Origin: Kutzneria kofuensis
GTDB lineage: Bacteria > Actinomycetota > Actinomycetes > Mycobacteriales > Pseudonocardiaceae
Assembly: GCF_014203355.1 (NCBI RefSeq)
Contig: NZ_JACHIR010000001.1
Span: 3,846,038 to 3,910,037 of the forward strand
DNA length: 64,000 nucleotides
Reading direction: 5' to 3'
Shown: one piece after another, positions 25,270-34,105 of the stretch
Numbering within the stretch: the first letter of the stretch is position 1
How the letters are laid out: each line of letters begins with the position of its first letter
Program-made: the position numbers and the translations under genes
Notes under the pieces: generated by a model
Seen by the model: only the letters and a program-made list of their open reading frames with translations
What the model was told of the DNA's origin: nothing
The model's database searches: none

Positions 25270-27666
25270 GTGATGGCGCGTACTGTGGCTGTCGTGCGTG
25301 TCGGCAACGGTCTCGTGAAGTTGGTTGGTCTGTGCCTTTTGGCCGGGGTTCTGGTCGCGGGCATGCTGTTCCCCACCGTGGGTGCGCTGGGCGTGGTGTC
25401 CAACCGCGCGAGCGACACGGTCGACGCCACATCGGCGGACCTCGTCACCACCGATCCGCCGCTGATGTCCGTGGTCGAGGACCGCAACGGCAAGCCGATC
25501 GCGTACCTCTACCAGCAGTACCGCGTCAACACGCCGTCCGACCAGATCGCGCCGGTGATGAAGGCGGCGATCGTCGCCATCGAGGACCGGCGCTTCTACC
25601 AGCACTCCGGCGTCGACTGGCAGGGCACCTTCCGCGCGCTGCTGACCAACCAGGTCAACGGCAGCGTGTCCCAGGGCGCGTCCACCATCACGCAGCAGTA
25701 CGTGAAGAACTACCAGGTGCTGGTCGCCGGCCGGGACGACAAGGCCGCCCAGGAGCAGGCCCAGGCGCAGACCGTCGCCCGCAAGCTCAAGGAGGCCCGG
25801 GTCTCGCTGCAGCTGGAGAAGAAGCTGTCCAAGGACGAGATCCTGACCCGGTACCTCAACCTGGTCACCTTCCTCGGCCGGGTGGACGGCGTCGGCACCG
25901 CGGCGCAGGTGTTCTTCAACACCACCCCCGACAAGCTCACGCTGCCGCAGGCCGCGCTGCTGGCCGGCGTGGTGAACAACCCGGTCAGCTTCTCCCCGTG
26001 GGACCACCCGCAGGCCGCCAAGCAGCGCCGCGACCAGGTCATCGACGCCATGGAGTCGACCGGCAAGATCACCTCCGACATCGCGGCCGCGGCCAAGAAG
26101 ACCGACCTGGGCGTCGGCCCCGAGCCGCAGCTGCCCGGCTCCGGCTGCGTCGGCGTCGCCCCCGAGGACGGCTTCTACTGCGACTACGTGCAGGGCTACC
26201 TGCAGGAGGCCGGCTTCACCTCCGACCAGCTGCAGACCGGCGGCTACGTGATCAAGACCAACCTGGACCCGGACATCTCCAAGATCGCCAAGCAGGCCGT
26301 CGAGCACAACGTGCCCAAGACGGCCAACGGCATCGCCAACACGATGGTGATCGTCAAGCCGGGCACCCAGACGCACGACATCGTGGCCCTGGTGGCCAAC
26401 CGGGACCTGGGCGTGGACGCGGCGGCGGGGCAGACCCTGACCAACCTGCCCGCCGACGTCAGCGACAACTTCGGCGCCGGCTCGATCTACAAGCTGTTCA
26501 CCACCGCGGCCGGCATGGAGAAGGGGCAGGTCGGCCTCAACACCCCGATCCCCAACCCCAAGAGCACCTGCTTCCAGCTGCCCCGGCACGACCAGAACAC
26601 CAAGTGCTACCCGGTGTCCAACGACGACTCCATCAACCCGGACCCGATCAGCCTGCGCCAGGCGCTCGCCATCTCGCCGAACACCTCGTTCACCAAGGTC
26701 GAGCTGGACGCCGGCATGCCCGCCGTGCTGGACATGGCGTCCCGGCTGGGCATGCGCAAGACCATGCAGACCAACCAGGCCGGCAAGACGCCCGACCCGA
26801 GCCAGCAGAGCGAGCTCTACAGCGTGCCGCAGAGCCAGTCGTTCCTGAACAGCCCGTCGTTCACGCTCGGCGTGAGTCCGCTCAGCCCACTGGAGCTGGC
26901 CAACGTCGGCGCCACCCTGGCCAGCGGCGGCGTGTGGTGTCCGCCCAACCCGATCGCCAGCGTCGTCGACCACACCGGCAAGCCGGTGCAGATCAACACG
27001 CCGCCGTGCGAGCAGGTCGTCAACAAGGCCGTCGCCGACACGATCATGAACGGCCTCAAGGACGACACCATCAGCGGCACCTCCGCCGCGGCCGCCCGCA
27101 ACGCCCACTGGACTCGCCCGCTCGCCGGCAAGACCGGCACCACCGACGCCAGCGAGTCGGTCGGCTTCCTCGGCATCCTGCCCAACTACTCGACCTCGTC
27201 GCTGGTGTTCAACGACGGCTCCAACCCGTTGCCCATCTGCGGCTCGCTGCCCATCCGCACCAGCAAGAGCTGCGGTGGCAACGTCGGCGCCTTCGGTGGC
27301 ACCATCGCCGCGCCGCCGTTCTTCAACGCCTTCAACCAGATCCTCGGCAACTCGCCCGTGCTGCAGCTGCCCAACGCCGACCCGGCGTACCTGGACAAGA
27401 ACAACCACGGGCCGGCCATCCCGTACGTCGTCGGCCGCAACGTCGGCGACGCCACCAACGCGTTGAAGGCCGCCGGCTACTCCGGCGTGCAGACCGCCGA
27501 CTTCAACTCCACCGCCCCCAAGGGCACCGTCGTCGGCCAGACCCCCATCGGCTCCGCCCCGCACAGCCAGAACGTCACGCTCTACGTGAGCACCGGCTTC
27601 GTGCCCCAGGCGCCCGGCGCTACATCACCGGCACCGACAACGGGAGCCAACACACCGGGCGGCTGA
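25270..27666 (+). CDS. ponA2: Bifunctional class A penicillin-binding protein, PonA2-type
   Basis: 798 residues. An N-terminal membrane anchor (KLVGLCLLAGVLVAGMLF) leads to the GT51 glycosyltransferase domain (IEDRRFYQHSGVDWQG with the catalytic Glu, and QGASTITQQYVKN). The transpeptidase domain has the SxxK serine in FGAGSIYKLFT, SPN, and the GKTGTTD box. A C-terminal PASTA repeat (YVVGRNVGDATNALKAAG) ends the protein. It polymerises and crosslinks peptidoglycan at the outer membrane face. GTG 25270 and ATG 25273 are both usable starts. Matches Rv3682 in order and architecture. Confidence 0.95.
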   Translation: MMARTVAVVRVGNGLVKLVGLCLLAGVLVAGMLFPTVGALGVVSNRASDTVDATSADLVTTDPPLMSVVEDRNGKPIAYLYQQYRVNTPSDQIAPVMKAAIVAIEDRRFYQHSGVDWQGTFRALLTNQVNGSVSQGASTITQQYVKNYQVLVAGRDDKAAQEQAQAQTVARKLKEARVSLQLEKKLSKDEILTRYLNLVTFLGRVDGVGTAAQVFFNTTPDKLTLPQAALLAGVVNNPVSFSPWDHPQAAKQRRDQVIDAMESTGKITSDIAAAAKKTDLGVGPEPQLPGSGCVGVAPEDGFYCDYVQGYLQEAGFTSDQLQTGGYVIKTNLDPDISKIAKQAVEHNVPKTANGIANTMVIVKPGTQTHDIVALVANRDLGVDAAAGQTLTNLPADVSDNFGAGSIYKLFTTAAGMEKGQVGLNTPIPNPKSTCFQLPRHDQNTKCYPVSNDDSINPDPISLRQALAISPNTSFTKVELDAGMPAVLDMASRLGMRKTMQTNQAGKTPDPSQQSELYSVPQSQSFLNSPSFTLGVSPLSPLELANVGATLASGGVWCPPNPIASVVDHTGKPVQINTPPCEQVVNKAVADTIMNGLKDDTISGTSAAAARNAHWTRPLAGKTGTTDASESVGFLGILPNYSTSSLVFNDGSNPLPICGSLPIRTSKSCGGNVGAFGGTIAAPPFFNAFNQILGNSPVLQLPNADPAYLDKNNHGPAIPYVVGRNVGDATNALKAAGYSGVQTADFNSTAPKGTVVGQTPIGSAPHSQNVTLYVSTGFVPQAPGATSPAPTTGANTPGG

Positions 27667-27678
27667 CCGCTGACACGG

Positions 27679-27718
27679 AAAGTGGGCGGGGAGCACTGAA
27701 GTGTTCCCCGCCCACTTT
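27679..27718 (+). terminator. Terminator hairpin after ponA2
   Basis: AAAGTGGGCGGGGAGCACT pairs with AGTGTTCCCCGCCCACTTT (one G-T wobble) around a tiny loop, followed by TTG. It starts 13 nt after the ponA2 stop and faces the convergent membrane-protein gene. Confidence 0.85.
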
Positions 27719-27729
27719 TGCGGCACCGA

Positions 27730-28275
27730 CTAACCGAGCCCCAGCGTCCGACTCAGGTCACGTGGATTACGCACCCACACGTCCACCTCCGCGCCATCGG
27801 CGTTGGTCAACGTGAGGCAGCCCTGACTTCCCGGGCCCCACAGCGGGACCACCGTCGGCCTCCAGGATCGGTCCCAGGTCACCGGTTCGGTGCCCTTCGC
27901 GCGCAACGCCTCGCTGGGCTCCCAACGCAGTCGATCACCCAGGTACCGCAAGCGACCGAACAGCTCGCCGACCTCCTCACGACCGTGCCGGCCGGGGGTG
28001 ACACCGCCGAACTGCCGCGCGACCACGACCGGCAACTGCGCGGACCACGACGGCGGCTCGCCCGCAGCCCGCCGACGCAGCTCCGCACGCCGATCACGCC
28101 AAACAAACAGCGTGAGCACGGCGTAGATCACCATCGCGATGGCCCCGACACCGGCCAGGGCCACCCATGGCCCGACCCGCAACGCCAGGACAACACCCAT
28201 CACCACGAGGTAGCCAAGCCAGAGCAGGGAACGCTGCCTGCGCCTGCGTTCGCGCTCGCGGCCGTACTCGGTCAT
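27730..28275 (-). CDS. Membrane protein of unknown function with two N-terminal helices
   Basis: 181 residues from ATG 28275. A very basic N-terminus (GRERERRRRQRS) precedes two transmembrane helices (LLWLGYLVVMGVVLALRVG and VALAGVGAIAMVIYAVLTLFV). A cytoplasmic C-terminal half follows with WRPTVVPLWGPGSQGCLTLTNADGAEVDVWVRNPRDL, which looks like a small beta domain. No named family. Its ATGA start overlaps the stop of a 69-codon frame that is itself joined to the YqeY gene, so the three form one unit. Confidence 0.65.
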   Translation of the reverse strand: MTEYGRERERRRRQRSLLWLGYLVVMGVVLALRVGPWVALAGVGAIAMVIYAVLTLFVWRDRRAELRRRAAGEPPSWSAQLPVVVARQFGGVTPGRHGREEVGELFGRLRYLGDRLRWEPSEALRAKGTEPVTWDRSWRPTVVPLWGPGSQGCLTLTNADGAEVDVWVRNPRDLSRTLGLG

Positions 28276-28481
28276 GCCAGGACCCTCGGGTACAACCTCT
28301 GGAACACCGGTGCGAACTGCAACTGAACAGGGTCCGCGGCTGGATAGGCCGGCAGACGGTGACGAAGACGTCGCCATCCGCCAGCTCGCACCCGTAGTCG
28401 AAGATGCTCGACGATGTGAACCGAAATGCCTTCAACCCGGATCGCCGTCAGCTCGTACGACGAGAACGGGGCCTCAGCCAT
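28272..28481 (-). CDS. Small coupled ORF, probably carrying compensating frameshifts
   Basis: A 69-codon frame from ATG 28481 that shares TGATG with the YqeY stop and ATGA with the next start, so it is locked into the operon. The first ~18 codons (MAEAPFSSYELTAIRVEG) and the last ~16 show the GC third-position bias of real genes. The middle does not. In the middle the +1 frame instead reads well (IFDYGCELADGDVFVTVCRP) with good codon bias. The likeliest reading is a small beta-rich protein damaged by two compensating indels, or a sequence error. No family recognised. Confidence 0.45.
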   Translation of the reverse strand: MAEAPFSSYELTAIRVEGISVHIVEHLRLRVRAGGWRRLRHRLPAYPAADPVQLQFAPVFQRLYPRVLA

Positions 28482-28951
28482 CAGCCCAGCAGCTTGGCCT
28501 TCACGACGGCGGCGACCCGGCCACCCTCGGCTCGGCCGGCGACCTTCGCGTTGGCCAGCTTCATGACCTGGCCCATCTGCTTCTGGCCCGGCTGCTCGCC
28601 GATCTGGTCGGCGACCGTGGCGATGGCGTGCGCGACGACATCGGCCAGCTCGTCGTCGGACAGCTGCGCCGGCAGGTACGACTTGAGCACCTCGGCCTCG
28701 GCCAGCTCCGCGTCGGCCTGCTCCTTGCGGCCCGCGCCCGCGAACGCCTCGGCGGCCTCGTTGCGCTTCTTCACCTCTCGGGTCAGCACCTTGAGGACTT
28801 CCTCGTCGGACAGCTCCCGCGCGACCTTGCCGGCCACCTCCTCGGTGGTCACGGCCGCCAGGGCCATCCGCAGGGTCGCGACCACAGTGGTCTGCCGGCC
28901 CTTCATCGCCGCGGTCAGATCGCTCCGCAGCCTCTCCTTCAGCTCCGCCAT
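28481..28951 (-). CDS. GatB/YqeY domain protein
   Basis: 156 residues from ATG 28951 (MAELKERLRSDLTAAMKGRQ). The helical YqeY fold has TLRMALAAVTTEEVAGK, VLTREVKKRNEAAEAFAGAGRKEQADAELAE, VLKSYLPAQLSDDEL and a C-terminal GRAEGGRVAAVVKAKLLG. The same domain forms the tRNA-binding tail of GatB; stand-alone forms have an unclear tRNA-linked role. Its stop overlaps the next small ORF. Divergent from the metallophosphoesterase, 65 bp away. Confidence 0.92.
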   Translation of the reverse strand: MAELKERLRSDLTAAMKGRQTTVVATLRMALAAVTTEEVAGKVARELSDEEVLKVLTREVKKRNEAAEAFAGAGRKEQADAELAEAEVLKSYLPAQLSDDELADVVAHAIATVADQIGEQPGQKQMGQVMKLANAKVAGRAEGGRVAAVVKAKLLG

Positions 28952-29016
28952 GAGCGCAAACGCTACTCCGACAGGCACCCCGACCCCGATCGAGTAAACC
29001 GCCGTACCCTGGAGGC

Positions 29017-29979
29017 GTGAAGACGTTCGGTCGGATAGTCCTGGGCACGGCCGCCCTCGGAGCAGCCACGGTCGGCTACGCCGCCGCCATCGAGCGGACC
29101 AGGTGGACGCTGCGCGAAGCCACCGTGCCGGTGCTCGCCGAAGGCGCGACGCCGCTGCGGGTGCTGCACATCTCCGACCTGCACATGATGCCTGGGCAGC
29201 GGTCCAAGCAGCGCTGGGTCGCCGAGCTCGCCAAGCTGTCGCCCGACCTCGTCGTCAACACCGGCGACAACCTCGCCCACCGGCACGCCGTGCCCGCCGT
29301 CGTCCGGGCGCTGGGTCCCCTGCTCGACCTGCCCGGCGTGTTCGTGTTCGGCAGCAACGACTACTACGCGCCCAAGCCCAAGAATCCCGTGCGCTATCTG
29401 CTGCCCAAGGCCCGTAAGAAGCGCATCCACGGCATCCCCCTGCCCTGGCGGGACCTGCGCGCCGCTTTCGTCGAGCACGGCTGGATCGACCTCACCCACA
29501 GCCGGCACAGCTTCACGGTTGCCGACCAGACCATCGTGGCCGCCGGCGTCGACGACCCCCACCTCAAGCGTGACCGCTACGAGGACATCGCCGGCCAGCC
29601 CGACCCCACCGCCGCGCTGCGGCTCGGCGTCACCCACTCGCCCGAGCCCCGTGTTCTCGACCAGTTCGCCGCCGACGGCTACGACCTCGTGATGGCCGGC
29701 CACACCCACGGCGGCCAACTCCGCGTCCCCGGCTACGGCGCCCTCGTCACGAACTGTGAGCTGGATCGCACCCGTGCCCGTGGCGTCTCCCGCTGGGGGG
29801 CACACACCTGGCTCAACGTGTCCGCAGGCCTCGGGACCTCGCCTTATGCGCCCGTCCGCTTCGCCTGCCCGCCCGAGGCCAGCCTGCTCACCCTCGTGCC
29901 CCGCAGCAACGGCGCAGGTCAGGACGGGTCCGGCCGCCAAAGCAGGACCCGATTCGGAGCTGGGGCCGACATCAGCTAG
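29017..29979 (+). CDS. Metallophosphoesterase (Rv3683-like)
   Basis: 320 residues from GTG 29017. An N-terminal hydrophobic segment (IVLGTAALGAATVGYAAAI) anchors a calcineurin-like phosphoesterase. Metal ligands appear as ISDLHMMP, VNTGDNLAHR, FGSNDYY (in the place of GNHE) and GHTHGGQLRVPG. Members of this YkuE-type branch are membrane-bound phosphoesterases, some acting on lipid-linked substrates. Last gene of the block that follows the M. tuberculosis order; a tRNA gene follows. Confidence 0.9.
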   Translation: MKTFGRIVLGTAALGAATVGYAAAIERTRWTLREATVPVLAEGATPLRVLHISDLHMMPGQRSKQRWVAELAKLSPDLVVNTGDNLAHRHAVPAVVRALGPLLDLPGVFVFGSNDYYAPKPKNPVRYLLPKARKKRIHGIPLPWRDLRAAFVEHGWIDLTHSRHSFTVADQTIVAAGVDDPHLKRDRYEDIAGQPDPTAALRLGVTHSPEPRVLDQFAADGYDLVMAGHTHGGQLRVPGYGALVTNCELDRTRARGVSRWGAHTWLNVSAGLGTSPYAPVRFACPPEASLLTLVPRSNGAGQDGSGRQSRTRFGAGADIS

Positions 29980-30000
29980 ACTTCTCCTCGTTCGATCAAC

Positions 30001-30075
<75 letters not shown>

Positions 30076-30080
30076 GAGAT

Positions 30081-30126
30081 ACGAGATCCTTGTCTGCCGA
30101 TGGCAGACAAGGATCTCGTCGTTTTT
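30081..30126 (+). terminator. Rho-independent terminator of tRNA-Pro
   Basis: A 17-bp perfect stem (30082-30098 with 30102-30118; CGAGATCCTTGTCTGCC on the left arm), a 3-nt loop, and a TTTTT run at 30122-30126. This is a textbook intrinsic terminator, rare in such high-GC DNA. Confidence 0.92.
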
Positions 30127-30129
30127 GTT

Positions 30130-30175
30130 CTGGGGGACGACCCCCAGACCCCCGGGGTGGGGGCTTCGCCCCCAC
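30130..30175. repeat. Pair of G/C-tract hairpins downstream of the tRNA
   Basis: CTGGGGG-ACGA-CCCCCAG (30130-30147) and GTGGGGGC-TTC-GCCCCCAC (30157-30175) are adjacent perfect hairpins. Runs of this style (GGGGGACGACCCCCAGACCCCC) recur many times in Streptomyces-type genomes. The remaining gap to 30396 holds no gene that I can support; the promoter of the protease gene must lie there. Confidence 0.55.
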
Positions 30176-30396
30176 GCCCCCACGGTGGGTTGAGGGCGGA
30201 ATGGGCGGCAGTTCTGCGCGCCTAGCTTTCCCGGATTCGGCTCCACTTCTTCTCGTGACCTTTTCCTTCTCCGTCCCCACCGACGTCGGGGTTGTCAGAC
30301 CTGAGTAGGACTCGCGAGTGGGTCGAAAGGGCGACGTGGGATGATCCATTTAGGCCATATGGTCGGGCTTTCCGTTGTGGGACAAGGGAGAGCTCT

Positions 30397-31083
30397 GTGC
30401 GAACGGGCGTGGCGGGGGCAGTTGTGGCGACGGTGGCCGTGATGGTGGGGGTGGCGGCGCCGGCAGGCGCGATCGTCGGGGGCGAGACGTCGAAGGCGGA
30501 GCACTCGTGGATCGTGGATTTGGGGCACGAGGACAACGGGCACGGGTGCGGGGGCGGGTTGGTGGCGCCGAGGTGGGTAGTGACGGCGGGGCACTGCCTG
30601 GAGACGGTGCACGTGGGAAGCCGGGTGCGGGTGGGGTCGAACGACCGGGAAGCCGGCGGGGAGATGGCGACGGTGGCGGCGACTTATCAGGGGGATTACG
30701 GGGATATCGGGTTGATCGAGCTGGCGGAGCCGGTGGTGGGGAAGGCGCCGTTGAAGGTGGGGGCGATGCCGGTGAGTGGGCCGATCCGGTTGCTGGGGTG
30801 GGGCATGGACAAGCAGGAGGGGGCTACAGCACCGAGGCTGCTGAAGCAGTTGGACACGGAGGTGCTGGGGCAATGCGGAGGAAACGACGAGATCTGCGTG
30901 AAGGCGTCGACCGAGGCGACGGCCTGCCACGGGGACTCGGGGACGCCGGCGATGGTCGGGGATGACGTGGTGGCGGTGACCAGTCGTGGACCCATCGGGG
31001 CGTGCGGCGGCGAAGGCTGGACGATCTACACGGCCATCGCGCCGCATCAGGGGTGGATCGAGCGGACGATCGCGGCCGGCTAG
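30397..31083 (+). CDS. Secreted trypsin-fold serine protease
   Basis: 228 residues from GTG 30397, preceded by AAGGGAG. A signal peptide (VRTGVAGAVVATVAVMVGVA...APAGA) runs straight into IVGGETS, the classic mature N-terminus of chymotrypsin-family enzymes, so signal cleavage near residue 25 would give active enzyme without a long propeptide. The triad is His66 (TAGHC), Asp103 (GDIGLIEL) and Ser181 (CHGDSGTP). The residue aligning with trypsin Asp189 is Thr175, so specificity is probably not for Arg/Lys. The stop overlaps that of the convergent gene by 2 nt. Confidence 0.88.
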   Translation: MRTGVAGAVVATVAVMVGVAAPAGAIVGGETSKAEHSWIVDLGHEDNGHGCGGGLVAPRWVVTAGHCLETVHVGSRVRVGSNDREAGGEMATVAATYQGDYGDIGLIELAEPVVGKAPLKVGAMPVSGPIRLLGWGMDKQEGATAPRLLKQLDTEVLGQCGGNDEICVKASTEATACHGDSGTPAMVGDDVVAVTSRGPIGACGGEGWTIYTAIAPHQGWIERTIAAG

Positions 31084-31556
31084 GCGATGGAGAGGGCCTC
31101 GCGGAGGTGCTCGCGCAGGGTGCGGATGGTGGCGCTGAGGTGGCGAGAGGCCTGGACGGGGTCGGCGGTGGCGGGGGACCTGCGGACAGCGGCGGCGGTG
31201 GCGAACAAGTCGTCGACAGCGGCGGTGGCGGCGGAGCGGATCGAGTCGGTGCCGATGAGTTTGAGGGTCGCCAGCTGATCGCTCATGGCGATGACGGTGT
31301 CGTGCAGCTCGGCGAGGATGGCCTCATCAGGGCTGTCACCCCAGGTGTCGACGACGAGTTCGCGCCACGCGTTCATGGTGACCAGGAGCGCGAGGCAAGC
31401 GTCCAGGCGCTTGTCCCGCCAGTAGATCTGGTCGGCGCGGCGGAAAGCCGCGGCCTCACGGGTGCGCTCGCGCCAGGTGGTGACGAGCTGGCCGGCCACG
31501 ACGCCCAGAACGCCGATGAGGCCGACGATGATCGGTACCCAGACGGAGACCTGCAT
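31080..31556 (-). CDS. Single-pass membrane protein of unknown function
   Basis: 158 residues. An N-terminal helix (VWVPIIVGLIGVLGVVAGQLVTTW) is followed by charged RERTREAAAFRRADQIYWRDKRLDACLALL and a long helical C-terminus with repeated Thr/Ala-rich heptads ending in LREHLREALSIA. Similar single-pass helical proteins are common and unnamed in actinomycetes. Convergent with the trypsin-like gene; the 154 bp upstream to the S9 peptidase is a shared divergent promoter region containing AAAACGTTTA. Confidence 0.65.
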   Translation of the reverse strand: MQVSVWVPIIVGLIGVLGVVAGQLVTTWRERTREAAAFRRADQIYWRDKRLDACLALLVTMNAWRELVVDTWGDSPDEAILAELHDTVIAMSDQLATLKLIGTDSIRSAATAAVDDLFATAAAVRRSPATADPVQASRHLSATIRTLREHLREALSIA

Positions 31557-31710
31557 GGTCCGGCAAGATAGTGGACGAAAACGTTTACACGAGACGTGGC
31601 CGGTGGCACTCTGGGACCGCGGATCGGGCCCGGCCGCCACCGGGGCCGGTCCGCACCTCCGGAGCCGGCGAGTGCGACCCAGGGGCGACATCTCGTGACA
31701 GGATCGGGGG

Positions 31711-33519
31711 GTGACCACTCATCCCGTTGCTCCTGTGCCGGAACGGCTGTTCGAGGACCCCGAGGCGGAAAAGCGCTGGCGCGCGCGGTTCACGGCGCGG
31801 CGGGTGTCGCTGCCGGAGTGGGCGCTGCACGCCCCGGAGCGTTCCCTGTACGTCTCCAACGCCAGCGGCGTGTGGGAGGTGTACGCCTGGAACCGAGCGA
31901 CGGACGAGCACCGGCAGGTCACGGACCGCCCGAACGGCACGATGCACGCCACGCTGAGCCCGGACGGCGAGCAGATCTGGTGGTTCAACGACACCGACGG
32001 CGACGAGTTCGGCAGCTGGGTGGTCGAGCCGTACGCGGGCGGCGAGGCGCGGCCGGCGCTCGAAGGCGTGCACGACGGCTACCCGGCGGGCCTTGAGGTC
32101 GGCAGCACCAGGATCGCGGTCGGGGCGTCGACGGATGACGGCACGACGATCTGGGTGACCCGCGACGGCAAGCCCGAGGTGATCTACGTCAACGAGAACG
32201 ACGGCGGCGTGGCGAGCCTGTCCCGGGACGAGCGGCTGCTGGCGATCTCCCACTCCGAGCACGGCGACAGCCGGCACCCGGCGCTGCGCGTGCTGAAGGC
32301 GGCCGACGGCGCGGTGGTGGCGGAGAAGTGGGACGGCAAGGGCAAGGGTCTGGACGGCATCGCGTTCAGCCCGGTCGCCGGCGACCCCCGCCTGCTGGTG
32401 CTGCACGAGCGCCGCGGCAAGGAGGAGCTGCTGATCTGGGACGTCGAGGCGGACACCGAGACGGAGATCCACATCGACCTGCCGGGCGAGCTCGCGGCCG
32501 ACTGGTACACCGACGGCCAGGCGCTGCTGATCGTGCACAGCCACCGGTCGCGGACCACGTTGCACCGCTACGACATCGCCACCGGCGAACTGTCCACGCT
32601 GGACACTCCACGGGGGACGATCGGCGGCGCCGGCGCGCGGCCGGACGGGGCCGTCGAGTACTCCTGGTCCTCGGCCGAGCACCCGTCGGCGGTGCGTGTC
32701 CTGTCCGCCGAGGGCGACCGCGTGCTGCTGCAGCCGCCGGGCGACCGGGCGCCGTCCTCGCAGCCGATGGAGGATGTCTTCGTCGGCGACGTGCATGCGC
32801 TGATCTCCCGCCCGAGGAACGCCGGAGATGGCCCGCTGCCAACGGTTTTCGCCATCCACGGCGGTCCGCACGCCAACGACGAGGACCGGTTCTCCGCGTA
32901 CCGCGCGGTGTGGCTGGACGCCGGCTTCGCGGTGGTGCACGTGAACTACCGCGGCTCGACCGGCTACGGCTCGGCCTGGCGGGACGCCATCGAGGGCCGC
33001 CCGGGCCTGACGGAGCTGGAAGACATCGCCGCGGTGCACGACTGGGCCGTGGAGTCCGGCCTCGCCGACCCGGCGAAGTGCGTGATCAACGGCGCGTCCT
33101 GGGGCGGCTACCTGACGCTGCTGGCGCTGGGCGTGCAGCCGAAGCGCTGGGCGGCCGGTGTCGCGGGCGTGCCAGTGGCGGACTATGTCGCCGCGTACGA
33201 GGACGAGATGGAGCCGCTGCGCGCCTTCGACCGGGCGCTGTTCGGCGGCTCGCCGGAGGAACTGCCGGACCTGTACCGGGAGTGCTCGCCGCTGACCTAC
33301 GTGGACGAGGTCGCCGCGCCGGTGATCGTGCTGGCCGGCGAGAACGACCCGCGCTGCCCGATCCGGCAGATCGACAACTACCTGGACCGGCTGGCGGCCC
33401 GGAAGGCGCCGTACGAGGTCTACCGGTACGAGGCGGGCCACGGCTCGCTGGTCGTCGCCGAGACGATCAAGCAGACGGCCATCGAGGTGGACTTCACCCG
33501 TCGGGCCCTGGGTATGTGA
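31711..33519 (+). CDS. S9 family (prolyl oligopeptidase-type) peptidase
   Basis: 602 residues. The N-terminal beta-propeller (residues ~35-340) has WD-like blades such as NGTMHATLSPDGEQIWWF. The C-terminal alpha/beta-hydrolase domain has the oxyanion HGGPHANDED, the nucleophile in INGASWGGYLTLLAL, the acid in GENDPRCP and the His in EAGHGS. Such enzymes cleave short peptides after Pro or Ala, in the cytoplasm when no signal is present, as here. A second S9 peptidase begins near the end of the window. Confidence 0.93.
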   Translation: MTTHPVAPVPERLFEDPEAEKRWRARFTARRVSLPEWALHAPERSLYVSNASGVWEVYAWNRATDEHRQVTDRPNGTMHATLSPDGEQIWWFNDTDGDEFGSWVVEPYAGGEARPALEGVHDGYPAGLEVGSTRIAVGASTDDGTTIWVTRDGKPEVIYVNENDGGVASLSRDERLLAISHSEHGDSRHPALRVLKAADGAVVAEKWDGKGKGLDGIAFSPVAGDPRLLVLHERRGKEELLIWDVEADTETEIHIDLPGELAADWYTDGQALLIVHSHRSRTTLHRYDIATGELSTLDTPRGTIGGAGARPDGAVEYSWSSAEHPSAVRVLSAEGDRVLLQPPGDRAPSSQPMEDVFVGDVHALISRPRNAGDGPLPTVFAIHGGPHANDEDRFSAYRAVWLDAGFAVVHVNYRGSTGYGSAWRDAIEGRPGLTELEDIAAVHDWAVESGLADPAKCVINGASWGGYLTLLALGVQPKRWAAGVAGVPVADYVAAYEDEMEPLRAFDRALFGGSPEELPDLYRECSPLTYVDEVAAPVIVLAGENDPRCPIRQIDNYLDRLAARKAPYEVYRYEAGHGSLVVAETIKQTAIEVDFTRRALGM

Positions 33520-33526
33520 CACGAGG

Positions 33527-33551
33527 CGGGTGGGGCCGAAAGCCCCACCCG
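33527..33551. terminator. Bidirectional hairpin between S9 peptidase and dps
   Basis: CGGGTGGGGC and GCCCCACCCG (10 bp) close a CGAAA loop 8 nt after the peptidase stop and 9 nt before the dps stop on the other strand. Confidence 0.85.
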
Positions 33552-33559
33552 TCAATGCT

Positions 33560-34036
33560 TCACGCCAGCTGGGCCTGCCACATCCAGTGGGCCTCCTCCA
33601 GCTTGGCGGTGAGGCCGATGATCAGGTCCTGGGTGACCAGGTCCGTGTCGTCGGTGGTCTTGATCCGGGCGCGCATCCGCTGCACGACCTCGCCCAGCGT
33701 CGCGGTGATGGTCCGCGCCACGTCCTCGTCGTCACGCCAGCCGGTGGCGAAGTCGGGCACCCCGGAGTTCTTGGCGACGGTGGCGGCCCGGCCGTCCGGG
33801 GACACGCCGATCGCCGACGCGCGCTCCGCGACCTGGTCGGTGTACTCGCGCGCGGCCGCGACGAGCTCGTCGAGCTGCAGGTGCACGCTGCGGAAGTTGC
33901 GGCCGACCACGTTCCAGTGGGCCTGCTTGGCCACCAGCGACAGGTCGATCAGGTCGACGAGCGCCTCCTGGAGCACCCGGCCGGTCGTGTCCTTCGCCCC
34001 GGCTTCGAGCGGGCTGGTGATCGGGGCCTTGCCCAT
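33560..34036 (-). CDS. dps: Dps-family ferritin-like DNA-protection protein
   Basis: 158 residues. The four-helix Dps fold shows DLIDLSLVAKQAHWNVVGRNFRSVHLQLDELVAAAREYTDQVAERA. The intersubunit ferroxidase ligands (His in QAHWNV; the Asp and Glu of HLQLDEL) are in place. The short N-terminus (MGKAPITSPLEAG) lacks a long lysine tail, so DNA binding may be weak. Dps oxidises Fe(II) with peroxide and protects DNA. It is followed by ohr on the same strand, a peroxide-stress grouping. Confidence 0.93.
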   Translation of the reverse strand: MGKAPITSPLEAGAKDTTGRVLQEALVDLIDLSLVAKQAHWNVVGRNFRSVHLQLDELVAAAREYTDQVAERASAIGVSPDGRAATVAKNSGVPDFATGWRDDEDVARTITATLGEVVQRMRARIKTTDDTDLVTQDLIIGLTAKLEEAHWMWQAQLA

Positions 34037-34105
34037 TGCTGCCTCCTCGGGGATTCGGTTACGGGGGCGAGTACCCCGAGGAGGCGTGGGATAACGGCGG
34101 CTCGG

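Noticed and set aside
25213-27564. Long open frame antisense to ponA2 (over 780 codons)
   Set aside because: Low-complexity Gly/Val/Arg/His-rich translation and inverted codon bias; it is a GC-driven shadow of a well-supported gene.
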